A stretch of DNA of 64,000 nt, taken from contig NC_134842.1 in assembly GCF_965363235.1 (NCBI RefSeq), forward strand, positions 7,343,112 to 7,407,111. The letters are read 5' to 3'. Source of the stretch: Mytilus galloprovincialis. Lineage: Eukaryota; Mollusca; Bivalvia; Mytilida; Mytilidae. The notes under the pieces were generated by a model. That model saw only the letters and a program-made list of their open reading frames with translations, did no database searches and was not told where the DNA came from. Made by a program: the position numbers and the translations under genes. Each line of letters starts with the position of its first letter. Within the stretch, counting starts at the first letter, position 1. Below, in pieces: positions 36,542 through 48,500 of this stretch.

Positions 36542-39500
36542 TCAATTAATTACTGAAATAGTTTCATTCATTATAGATTCATATCTTTTCTTTAACAGAT
36601 GTGCAGACATTTTTGGTTGTCTCTGCCTTGTAAACAGTCCTTTTCTATTTCCTACCACTCTGGTTATATCTGTAAAACAACAACATAGTATTGAAATATA
36701 ACTGTTATTATTGTATAGCAATATAATATTTCCCACAGAATGTTACCAAAAGTTAGCGTGCAATAAATTCCAATATTGCACTAGTGCAATAAATCTTAGA
36801 AATTCATGACGTCACCAACGACAAAATCTTTGTTTAAACTGTAATATTAAAATTGCAAAAATCTGCATAAAAAGCCTTTAGAAAATATTTACTCTGTTGA
36901 AAAGTTTAAAAAAAATGGTACACTATGAATAATAATGAATTTACATGTGTATCCTATACATATATACAAGTATTCGTCACACACATGTTTTGATCTAGAT
37001 ATTCATGTCATACAGGGATTTTAAGGATTATGTCTCCATTCTGAGCTGTCAAGTCAACATTAAGTTTGAGGACAATATGAACATGAAACTTTCTAGTCAG
37101 AATGTTATTGCCTTTACATTTAGTATGACCACACTTTAGTTTCTTTACGATGTACAAGTTACTATCAGTAAGTAGAAGGAATACTACAAATATGACGTTT
37201 ACAATTTATGCTCCTATGAACATATTTCTCATTCTTGATCACAAATCATTGTTACCTCGACTGGCCAGCTGGGCTGTCTTACACAACAGATGGAATTATA
37301 AAAAAAATTCTGACTGGCATTAATTGAAAGCTAGTAATATTGATTTAAAAGAAATCATAATTCTCATTTTTCATTTGCACATTTTAAAAGTTATCTGTCC
37401 TTTAAATAGTAAATGTTTTCTATTGTCCCTCCTTGGTATCCTTCTCTCTTTAAAAGTGTTTAGAATTATAACCTATACTATGGACCATACCTTCCTTTGT
37501 CATGAAATCAGCAAAGTTCCACACCATTTCTCCAACTAAGAATTTCTTCCTCATCTTATCAAATGCTGCATGATACTCTGAGAGAAATTCTACTTGATAT
37601 TCTTCAGTAAACACAAAGGATGGACTCTAGAAATAGAAAACTTACTCAATGATTGTATTGTCAACTAATCTTAAACTACCTCTAAGAAAATGAGCAACAA
37701 CAAAAAACTACTACAAGTATTACAATTAAGTTTAAACTACTACATGTATTGCAATGAAGTTTAAACTACTACAAGTATTACAATGAAATTTAAACTACTA
37801 CAAGTATTACAATTAGGTTTTAACTACTACAAGTATTACAATTAAGTTTAAACTACTACAAGTATTACAATTAAGTTTAAACTACTACAAGTATTACAAT
37901 CAAGTTTAAACTACTACAAGTATTACAATTAAGTTTAAACTACTACAAGTATTACAATCAAGTTTAAACTACTACAAGTATTACAATCAAGTTTAAACTA
38001 CTACAAGTATTACAATCAAGTTTAAACTACTACAAGTATTACAATCAAGTTTAAACTACTACAAGTATTACAATTAAGTTTAAATTTCCTTTGTTCAGCA
38101 GCTTACTCTGTTTTTCTCATTATAATTTTAAAGGTTGAAAAAAGTGATAAATAGATCATTTATTGGCATTTTCCCTTTCTGTCCTTTAATCATTATTCAA
38201 CTTATACTGATACTTGGGCTGATATGGAAAATACTATGTAATAATCCATAGTTAGGCCAATTAAAATTAATTGATAGATTTTCATCCCCGCCCGCCCCGA
38301 TTTTTTTTATTTTTGAAAAAATTACGATTTCCGGATTTTGTTCATTTCCGTTACCGGTAACTGTCGACAATTTCGTTTCATGTAAAATTTCATATTTCAA
38401 ATTTCGGTTTTCGTATTCTTAGAGTATTCTTACTGAATGATTAAGTCAATATATTCTGCTGATCTATGATGACAACATCATTTACCGAGAATAGAGATTG
38501 ATTACGAGAAGGGCATGAAATATTCGGGTTACGAGTAATACGCTGTGTTCAAGAACGCAAATCACCGCAAGTCACACCTTCGATCTATTTTATTTATACC
38601 ATGACTTTGTGTCAAGAAATTTGGACTGTGAATGAAACCCAAAAGCGTAAGAATCGTGGAACACATTTGACTGGAATAAAGAAATTGACACGAGCATGAA
38701 CTTTTTAGATTGGTGACCGTATATTGAGTTCAGAAAATCGACAAACATACGCTTTTTTAATTTATTAATTTTAGCAAGCTCTTAGATTAAGAATTAGCCA
38801 TGTCTTTCGTTTTTTGCAGAAAAAACAGCAAACATTATCTTTCAAAATACACATGATAGAATCATTAAACAACTTTATGTTCTACATTGTAACTATATAT
38901 GCATCTTGCATATTAAGGACCAAGCCTATTATTTCAACACCGTTTGAGTTTTCATTTTATTCTGTACTTATCGTACTAGCATTGCATATCAATGCATTTG
39001 CTTCATTTTATTAGGACAACAAAACAGTGCTTAGAAAGAAATACATTTGATGTAGGTAGTCCAACTGAAGAGAGCATTTCTCCACATTTCTGCTGTGTTC
39101 TATAAAAAAGGTTTCTAAAGTGGCAATTACATGTAGAACAGGGGTTGCCAAATCATATATATTTATGAATTTCAAAAAGCGGCACCAGCATATGGAGTAT
39201 ATGTGTCTCAATTGATACGTGACTCTAAATCTAGCTCAAAGTATGTTGATTTTTGTTGAACGAGGAATACTGCTTTCTCAAAAGTTGCTAAGACAGGGTT
39301 ATAAATGATCAATCAAATTAAGGTCATCACTCAAGCAATTTTATGGTCGCCATCATGAGCTGATAGGCCATTATGACAAAAGTGTGTCAGCAATCATATA
39401 TATCTATGTGATATTCTTCCTCAGTCGTAACAACCTTCTATCATTACCGAGCTGAACAAAGAAATAACATGACGGGTGTCGTATACGGTGGAGGTAATGC

Positions 39501-42500
39501 TTACCCTTCAGGAGCATTTGATTTCACTCCAGGAATTTAGTGGAGTTCGTGTTGTTTCCTACTTATTATTTGTATAACTGTTGATGTAAATGTCTTTTGG
39601 TTTTATGAGTCTCTGGTTACTCCTTGGTTTTGATTGTTATTGTCTTATATAAAATACTTTATGGATGTATTTACATGATATAAGCTTATAATTATACTGC
39701 ATATATGAATAACACGTGACAAGAAGGTTTTATATGAAATAAAATTTAAAAAATAAAATCCTCCCACCCGCCCCATTTTTTTCAAAAATTTGGATGAAAA
39801 TCTACTAATTAATTTTAGTTGGCCTTACTATACCTAATATAATCAAGTGACAGTGTCTGCTCTGTTACCACTATTATACCTGATGTAACCCTATGACAGT
39901 ATCTGCTCCATATTATGTTACTATTATTATACCTGATTTAATCCTGCGACAGTATCTGCTCCATATTCTGTGATTATTATTATACCTGATGTAATCCTGC
40001 GACAGTATCTGCTCCATATTCTGTGACTATAATTATACCTGATGTAATCCTGCGACAGTATCTGCTCCATATTCTGTGACTAAAATTATACCTGATGTAA
40101 TCCTGCGACAGTATATGCTCCATATTATGTTACTATTAGTATACCTGATGTATCCTGCGACAGTATCTGCTCCATATTCTGTGACTATAATTATACCTGA
40201 TGTAACCCTGCGACAGTATCTGCTCCATATTCTGTTACTATTATTATACCTGATGTAATCCTGCGACAGTATCTGCTCCATATTCTGTGACTATAATTTT
40301 ACCTGATGTAATCCTGCGACAGTATCTGCTCCATATTATGTTACTATTGTTATACCTGATGTAATCCTGCAACAGTATCTGCTCTATATTCTGTTACTAT
40401 TGTTATACCTGATGTAATCCTGCGACAGTATCTGCTCCATATTCTGTTACTATTATTATACCTGATGTAATCCTGCGACAGTATCTGCTCCATATTCTGT
40501 TACTATTATTATACCTGATGTAATCCTGAGACAGTATCTTTTCCATATTATGTTACTATTATTATACCTGATGTAATCCTGAGACAGTATCTGCTCCATA
40601 TTCTGTGACTATAATTGGTATATTGTGATGTTCACGCCACTTATTCATATCATATTCCACTTGTTTTTGTATAACCTCAGTATGGCCACAGTCATGATAC
40701 CATGCAAAATATCTGTTTATACATAAAATGTCAACATACTTGGTCTGAAAAATAGAAATCATTTATCAAGTGTTTTATAAAGACTCAAACATTAGAAATA
40801 GTTTTTTTCCATCTAATAAAAGAGTATGGCTCAAATACATACTGGTAATCACATTGTGTGTGATACCATACTGTAAGTTGTTGAAACTGATCAAAACTCA
40901 TAAATAAGGAGATTAAGTTTGATTGCCAATGAGGCAATAGTGTTCTAATGTTACAATGAGGCAATAGTGTTCACATGTAACAATGAGGCAATAGTGTTCA
41001 AATGTTACAATGAGGCAAGTCACCTATTCTCAGAATAAGTGTCCACGCTTGTGAAATCCTTGTCGCTGATGCCCGAGGGGAGTATTACAGCATATATCTG
41101 TCAATTATTGTGATTTTTATACGAAGATATATATAATTTAATGATTTCAATCAATTTATTTGACTTGCCTACATTAGTTCAGTAAAATTTTAGTGTCGAA
41201 AGTACGCTAATTTCACCAAAAATGCATGTCGCCAGGCATAGGGCTATAATGAAACAACTGCCAAATAAAAACCAATCTATAGTTCTGAACAATGTAAAGT
41301 GTTTTCTTGTAGCATATTAACGTTACAACAAAGTGAAAAAAACAGTTCTCATTCAAATATATACATTTTTTCAATACACCTTTTTTTCTGATGTCGCCGA
41401 AAACTATGTAATCTACGTTGTTAAGCTTAAAATTTATACAATTTTACTACATATAGTATTTAACGAATGTTAACTAGACCAAACTTATTTTAAAAGTATT
41501 GCTGTTAAACATATGTACAAACTTTGTCTTGAAATTCATTGAAATATTTTTTTTTACATTTTATGAAACCGAAAACGAGCGTTGCTATAAGCTTGTAAGT
41601 TACGTTATAGCGATTACTAACATAAGTATGTGAATTAATGCTTATTGTTTGCCTTAAAAGGTACACCTTATTGTAAAGACCAATTAAATACCCGGTGTTT
41701 TAGATTTGAGGCTTTAGAACTTGCTGAAAAATTGAAAATAGATGGTGGTTGTAATTTACGTTTTGTAAATTACGTTACCTGCTATACAATATGACAATAA
41801 AACGCGACGTTAGTACGGAAATTTTGACGTTATTCTACCGCCAGTGGTTCTTTGTTTTCATATTTCGTCTGACGTCATATAAGGAAAGCGTCATTTGACC
41901 TTCAAGGTTTTTCAAAATATATGAATGTGGAATACTCAGCTTAAATTCAGGTAAGGAGTTTATATTGTCTTTCGTTGTGATTCAAGATTATATATAAAGT
42001 TAAATGCATATTTATCAAACCTTTTGTGATGCATTCATTAGAAGCTATAAGCATTTACAGCATGTATTTTCAATTTAAAAACACTAGAAAAATTGGTAAT
42101 TTACGTGATCAGTAGTGTCCGAATGTTATGACTACAAATAAGGTACAAAGAAGTTAGCATCCCAAAAATTTATAAAAATAGACATAATTGTTCATGAATT
42201 TTGCAAACTTATTCCATTGTGTATCCAGATGTGTAAATATATTGCATATTTGCTCCTTTGAATCCCTGATAACGTAGCTTACTTATGGCTACAGAAAGGC
42301 TTATAATTTATAACATTTCTTTTGCTGTGTCAAGTCAAACATGTTTTGAAAGCATGTAAACAACAGCAAGGGTGTTTATCGTTATTTTAACGGCTTCATT
42401 ACTATTTAATTTCCAAGTATCCTCTCATTTAACGTGTGCAAAATGTTATAACGTAGACTACACAACTTGATAACGTAGATTACGCATTCTTATTAAGAGT

Positions 42501-45500
42501 ATATCAAAGAATTTCTACCATCATTTCAGATAGCTGGCTTTATAATGCTGTAGTTAATTTGTGTTCTGTTGATTTAATCAAATTTTATTTTATTTTCAGA
42601 AATGGGAAAATCAAAGGCTGAAATTCAGAAAGCCTATAGAGAGCGAAAAAAACAGAAAGAAGGAGAAGCTTATCTTAAAAAAGAAAGAGAAAGAGTCAAA
42701 GGATACTATGTGCCAATAGAAGAAAAGCCACAAAGAAAGGCAAATGAAAGGTGTAAAAAGGTTCGTGAATGGGTTCGACAACATAGGCTAAAGAAAAAGA
42801 ATCTTACCAAAACAGTAGCTAATAATTTGGAGCAAACCAAAACAGTAGCTAATAACTTGGAGCAATGTTCAGAAATATCATCATCATCAGATGTCACATC
42901 TACAGTTAACATTGTGACTGAACAATTGATAGTTAAGTTACCGTCACTGGCTACAAAGAAAAGAACCAGAACTAGAGTAAATCGTGCCAACGCCAAACAT
43001 AGAAGAACAATAGCAGACCTGACAGACAAAAATGAACTACTCAATAGAAAAATTAGGACCGTATCAAAGCGATATCAGAGATTAATAAACAGGGAAAAGA
43101 AAACACAAACTATCATAAGAAATCCTACTACATCATCCTCCTCCAGAAATAGCCCTTCTACATCAACATCAATTGCTCTGACACCTAGAAAAAGAACTAT
43201 ACAAGAAATCAGAGAAGAGGGTCTGACACCACATAAGGTTCCAAAAAAGATCCAGGAAAAACTACTCTTTGCAAATGTTATAACAGAAGAGATGGGGGCT
43301 GCTTGGAAATCAAATGGGTTGAAGGGAAAACACGTTTTGAAGAAAATTGTTAACGGAGAAATAATCAAGAAGTACAAGATGAAGAAAATGTTAGGCATCA
43401 AATCCGGAATAAGACGTCATCACTTCAAGGCCACAGTGTGTTCCAACAAATTGCTCTATTTTCCTTTATTGAGGAAGCGTGTAGAATCAAGAGAAATACT
43501 TCGTGGAGACGTCGTCACATTCTTAGAAAGAGACAATAATAGCAGAATGATGCCTGGCAAAAACGATAAAAAGAAAACTGAAACCGGTCATATACAAAAA
43601 AGAGTTCTTAACGACAGCATGTTATTTTTGCATCTCAAATTCAAAACTGAGTCACCGAAGAAAATTTCACTTGCTACCTTCTGTCGTTTGAGACCAAAGC
43701 ATATATGCCTGACCAAACATTTAAGTAGAAATAAATGCCTCTGCCAAAAGCACCAAAACATGGCGTTAGCCCTTAAGAACATGAAAACGTCAGGTGCCAA
43801 CGTAACCATCAATCCCGATGAATTTGTAAGGCAGCTAAAAGACAAGCCACTCCCAGAGATACTCTCAGAAATTCGAAATGAAAATGTCAGGTATGAACAG
43901 TGGAAAAAGGTTGAGATGGCAGATGGCAAAAAAAGAACAAAAATTGTTGAGAGAGAGGAAACAAGGGACAGCTTCATTTCAATTGTACATACTCAAGTTT
44001 GTGATTTTCAAGAACACGTGTCAAGAGTTCGACTTCAATACCAAGCCTTAAACAATCTGAAAGAAAATTTACCGTGTGAAAATGTAATCGTGCAGATGGA
44101 CTTTGCCGAAAACTTTTCATGTACTTCAGCCGATGAAGTTCAGAGTGCATATTGGAATTCGAGTGCTGTTACCCTACATCCAGTTGTTGTTTATTTCAAG
44201 AACGAACAGAAGGAACTTGAACATAAAAACTATGTCTTCGTTTCCGACGATCTTGGGCACAACATAGGATCTGTTTATACCATCATTCAAAAGCTTTTGT
44301 CTGAAATAAAGAATCATGTCAATAATCTGAAGGTTGTTCACTACTGGACAGATAGTTCACAATATCGTAACAAGACGGCCTTCTACATTGTGTCTGATCA
44401 TAAAAATATATTTGGTGTCAATGCCATTTGGAACTATTTTGAAACCGGGCACGGAAAAGGGCCATGCGATGGCATTGGGGGAACATCAAAACGTACCGCA
44501 GACCTCGCCGTCAGACAAGGAAAAATAACAGTACAGGATGCACCTGAGTACTTTGAAAGAGTGCAAAAGCACCACACGAGTGCTAAATACATTTATTACA
44601 ATTCAACAGAATGCACATATTCACATTTTCCTTTCTCAATTTTACAGATAGCAGGTTAGAGATTTCAGAGTTCAACAAACACATAATTCCATTGAAGGGA
44701 ACAATGCAGGTCCACTGTGTGGTTGGTGTATCTAAAGGTATAGTCAAGACGACCGTGACTTCCTGTTACTGTGAGGAATGTTTGATAGGTAATTTCCATG
44801 ATTACTCAGAGTCAAACATATTGAAAGGAGAGAATGCTGGTCGTGTTGTAGTACCAGAAAAAGAGGCCAATATAAATCAAAATGAGCATGTTGAAACAGC
44901 TGAAGTCGAAGCTGACAGGATTGAGATACTCATCGCCGTCGACCAATTTGTTGCGGCAATATATGATAATGCATGGCACGTTGGAAAAATAACAGACATC
45001 GATGAAACTGATAAAGAATGTCAAGTTAATTTTTTGCGGCCAAGTCAAGGAAGGAATACTGGAAATCCTTTGTATAAATGGCCAAATCCAGAAGACAAAA
45101 TATGGTTACAGGTCACAGACATATTGTGTAACATTAGAGAGCCCAATAAAGTTGGACGGAGTGGTCGAAGCTTTGAAATTGATCCTCAGGACTATAGAAA
45201 TGCCTGTAGTTTGTTACAGTTAAGATCTAATACTTAAACAGATGCTTAAAAACTGAAAATCAAGAAAGAACGTTCTTTTTTTATAAAGTGTAATTTACGT
45301 TATATTTGTAAAACATTTACAGTTTAATGATAAAACACCCAAAATGTTGTTACAATATTTCTTTTTTCATACATTTTGAAAGAATTCAGGAAGAAGGATG
45401 AAACAATCCTGATTATGAGAGAATTTTTCTTTGTAAGATACGTTACAGTTTTGTGTAATTTACGTTATTGTTTCATTGTTGGCAATCCAAGTTTGTTATG

Positions 45501-48500
45501 AAAACATTTTAAAAAGATGTGTAGTAATTATTTTTTCATCAGATGAGAGGCAATACACAACATGTAGAGTGTTTGCATACACTGAGCATGTTTTTTAATA
45601 CTGAAAATGTAAGCTGTCATATTATTGTCATGTTTTATACCAAATTTTTATCAGTTTATATTTCGATCCAATGTTTTTTTTAATAGGAATTTTGAGGAGA
45701 AACTTTTACAGTTATTTGACTGTATTATTATCAGTTTATTTAGCCATTGAAAACTATTCAAATTTACAAAATATGTTTGAACTATTCATTTGAATCTATG
45801 CATAAGTACCTGAAACGTAGATTACAGCATACTCTATACCCATATTTTGGCATTGTATTTTCTTTTTTATTTCTATTGGTTGAGATCTGCCGTTTTGCAT
45901 TTTGATTTGTTGTATGCTTATGTTTGAAATAAAATATAAATATTGATGTTTGTTACAACTTTTTGAATTAGAAATTATTTTCCAACCGTGGACACTTATT
46001 CTGAGAATAGGTGAATAGTGTTCTAATGTTACAATGAGGCAATAGTGTTCAAATGTTACAATGAGGCAATAGTGTTCTAATGTTACAATGAGGCAATAGT
46101 GTTCACATGTAACAATGAGGCAATAGTGTTCTAATGTTACAATGAAGCAATAGTGTTCAAATGTTACAATGAGGCAATAGTGTTCTAATGTTACAATGAA
46201 GCAATAGTGTTCACATGTTACAATGAGGCAATAGTGTTCTAATGTTACAATGAAGCAATAGTGTTCAAATGTTACAATGAGGCAATAGTGTTCTAATGTT
46301 ACAATGAGGCAATAGTGTTCTAATGTTACAATGAGGCAATAGTGTTCTAATGTTACAATGAGGCAATAGTGTTCTAATGTTACAATGAGGCAATAGTGTT
46401 CAAATGTTACAATGAGGCAATAGTGTTCAAATGTTACAATGAGGCAATAGTGTTCAAATGTTACAATGAGGCAATAGTGTTCTAATGTTACAATGAGGCA
46501 ATAGTGTTCAAATGTTAAAAGATCATGTTTGTTCTAACAGAAAAACATTATGTTTGGGTTTAGTGGCAGTACTTCGCTTTTGTGAATTATAGAAAGACAT
46601 TTGTATATTTCAAACTGTTTTCTATATTGACTGAAGACACTATGCATAGAGAGACTTTATAATCATATGACATTATAATATGTTACATTAATAATAAGAG
46701 TTGCATAAGTTAGTGTCTCTGTAATGCAGCTAATTCTTAATAACATATCTTAACTGTTTACTAGCTGATCAAAATACCATGATGATATCTGATTTTAGAT
46801 ATTGCAGCAAGAACAAGAATGTGTCCTCAGTACACGAATGCCCCACTTGCACTATCATTTTCTATGTTCAGTGGACCGTGAAATTGGGGTAAAATCTCTA
46901 ATTTGGCATTAAAATTAGAAAGATCATATCATAGGGAACATGTGTACCAAGTTTGAAGTCGATTGGACTTCAACTTCATCAAAAACTACCTCGACCAAAA
47001 ACTTTAACCTGAAGCGGGACAGACGGACGAACGAACGGACGAACGAACGAACGGACGGACGAACGAACGAACGCACAGACCAGAAAACATAATGCCCCTC
47101 TACTATCGTAGGTGGGGCATAAAAAGATAATTATTGTATAAATTATAAAATACCTACAGCATAGTCACCATCAGGTCCTACAGCTGCTACAAATGTAACC
47201 GGTCTTGTTGGGTCTAAATTCTTTGTGTGCATAATTACAGATCTACAAATAATTACATTTAAAATTATTAAGGAGCAGAACAAAATAAATGTATAGAAAT
47301 ATCTGCTGTGTAAGAGTAAAAAGCTTATTTTGTAAATCTATAAAATTTTCAAATGAGAACTTTTTCACTTTTCACTTTTTGTAAGTTTCCAATAGAAAGT
47401 ATTGGAAATAATGTTATTTCCCTTTGTTGTCATGTTTGATGGGAAACTGGTTGTGAAATTTCAATGCAATCTGCTGATTACTTTTGCAGGTTTTGAAATC
47501 TATAAAAAGGTGTAAAATAAATATATAAGCATGTCTCATTCTAATTACTGTCAATTCAGAAATTATTGGAAGGTTTTGTTAATGCGAATAGTGTGAATAT
47601 TTGAGTATGAAGAGCATTTTGATATCCAATATATGTACCAGAATCTGTAAGCAGAATTTCCTGAAATCACATTAATCATATTGTCCATATTTCATAAATC
47701 GCATTTATAATTGCATGCAATAATTTCTGAATTTACAGTAACTCTGATTTGGTAAGTACTTGAGAGATGAAGTTTTAAAGCTTACAATACACCTTATGGC
47801 TATTCCCGGCTGACCCGAGAATCTGTCCCGCTTGAATTATTGAAGTCATACAACAATCACTTTTCCATTGTGGCGACAGATATTTTGTATTGTGTCAAAA
47901 ATTTATGGGAGCCTATGTGATGTCCAGTAATGGCAGCCAAATAGAGATAATTTGGTGTATAGCAAATTTCTTTTTAAATTCACCAAAGCAAAATAAATTG
48001 ATATAATCAATACAGAACTATTATACAGACAATTATTCAAATCATTTTACTTGTAACTCACTTGAAGTAATGCTCTGCTTGTGGTACTGTGACTAGTGGT
48101 TCATTAGCTACAGACCAGATAATGACCGCTGGTCTATTCTTGTCTCGTCTGACCATCTCATTCATTACCTCTAAATGATGTGACAGTGAGGCATTACCAA
48201 AATTAGCAACACTGAAATCAGAATTAAATTCCGAAATAAACTTTTACCTATTTATGTAATGTAAAAGACAAATATGTAAACAATTCATTAGCTTATAATA
48301 AAATGAGGATAATTTTCTGAAATAATATTTTTTCACCTCTTGTATAAAAGACAAATACATGTAATGTGGATTCATTTATTTCTTGCATTCCAATCTTTCG
48401 TGGATTGAGGGAAAATTGTGTTTTCATGAGATTTAGCTTAATTCGGTAGCTATAGATAGTTTTGCCATAGGTAACATAGAAAACTGTAGAAAATTTGAGA

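Larger units (their letters stand above)
41021..46013 (+). mobile_element. 4,993-bp DNA transposon with perfect 27-bp TIRs
   Basis: The ends 41021-41047 (CACCTATTCTCAGAATAAGT...) and 45987-46013 are exact inverted repeats over 27 bp. Both flanks are the same 27-bp satellite, so the insertion interrupts it. The target duplication is short (0-2 bp) and not certain. Inside are a large transposase-like frame (42602-44659), a second frame (44611-45237) and twelve copies of a 13-bp subterminal motif. It is antisense to GUSB and lies in its intron 9. I cannot place it in a named superfamily from the sequence alone. Confidence 0.9.

Noticed and set aside
37705-38083. CRISPR-like 29-bp repeats
   Set aside because: Head-to-tail with no spacers; a simple minisatellite in an intron.
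40033-40281. 82-residue repetitive protein on the minus strand
   Set aside because: It is the exon 10 donor array read through introns; not a separate gene.
39880-40568. CRISPR-like regular array
   Set aside because: Units are contiguous 53-bp tandem copies of an exon border, with no unique spacers, in a eukaryotic gene.
42706-43977. Minus-strand frames of 108-129 residues opposite the transposase
   Set aside because: Hydrophobic shadows of the lysine-rich plus-strand frame.
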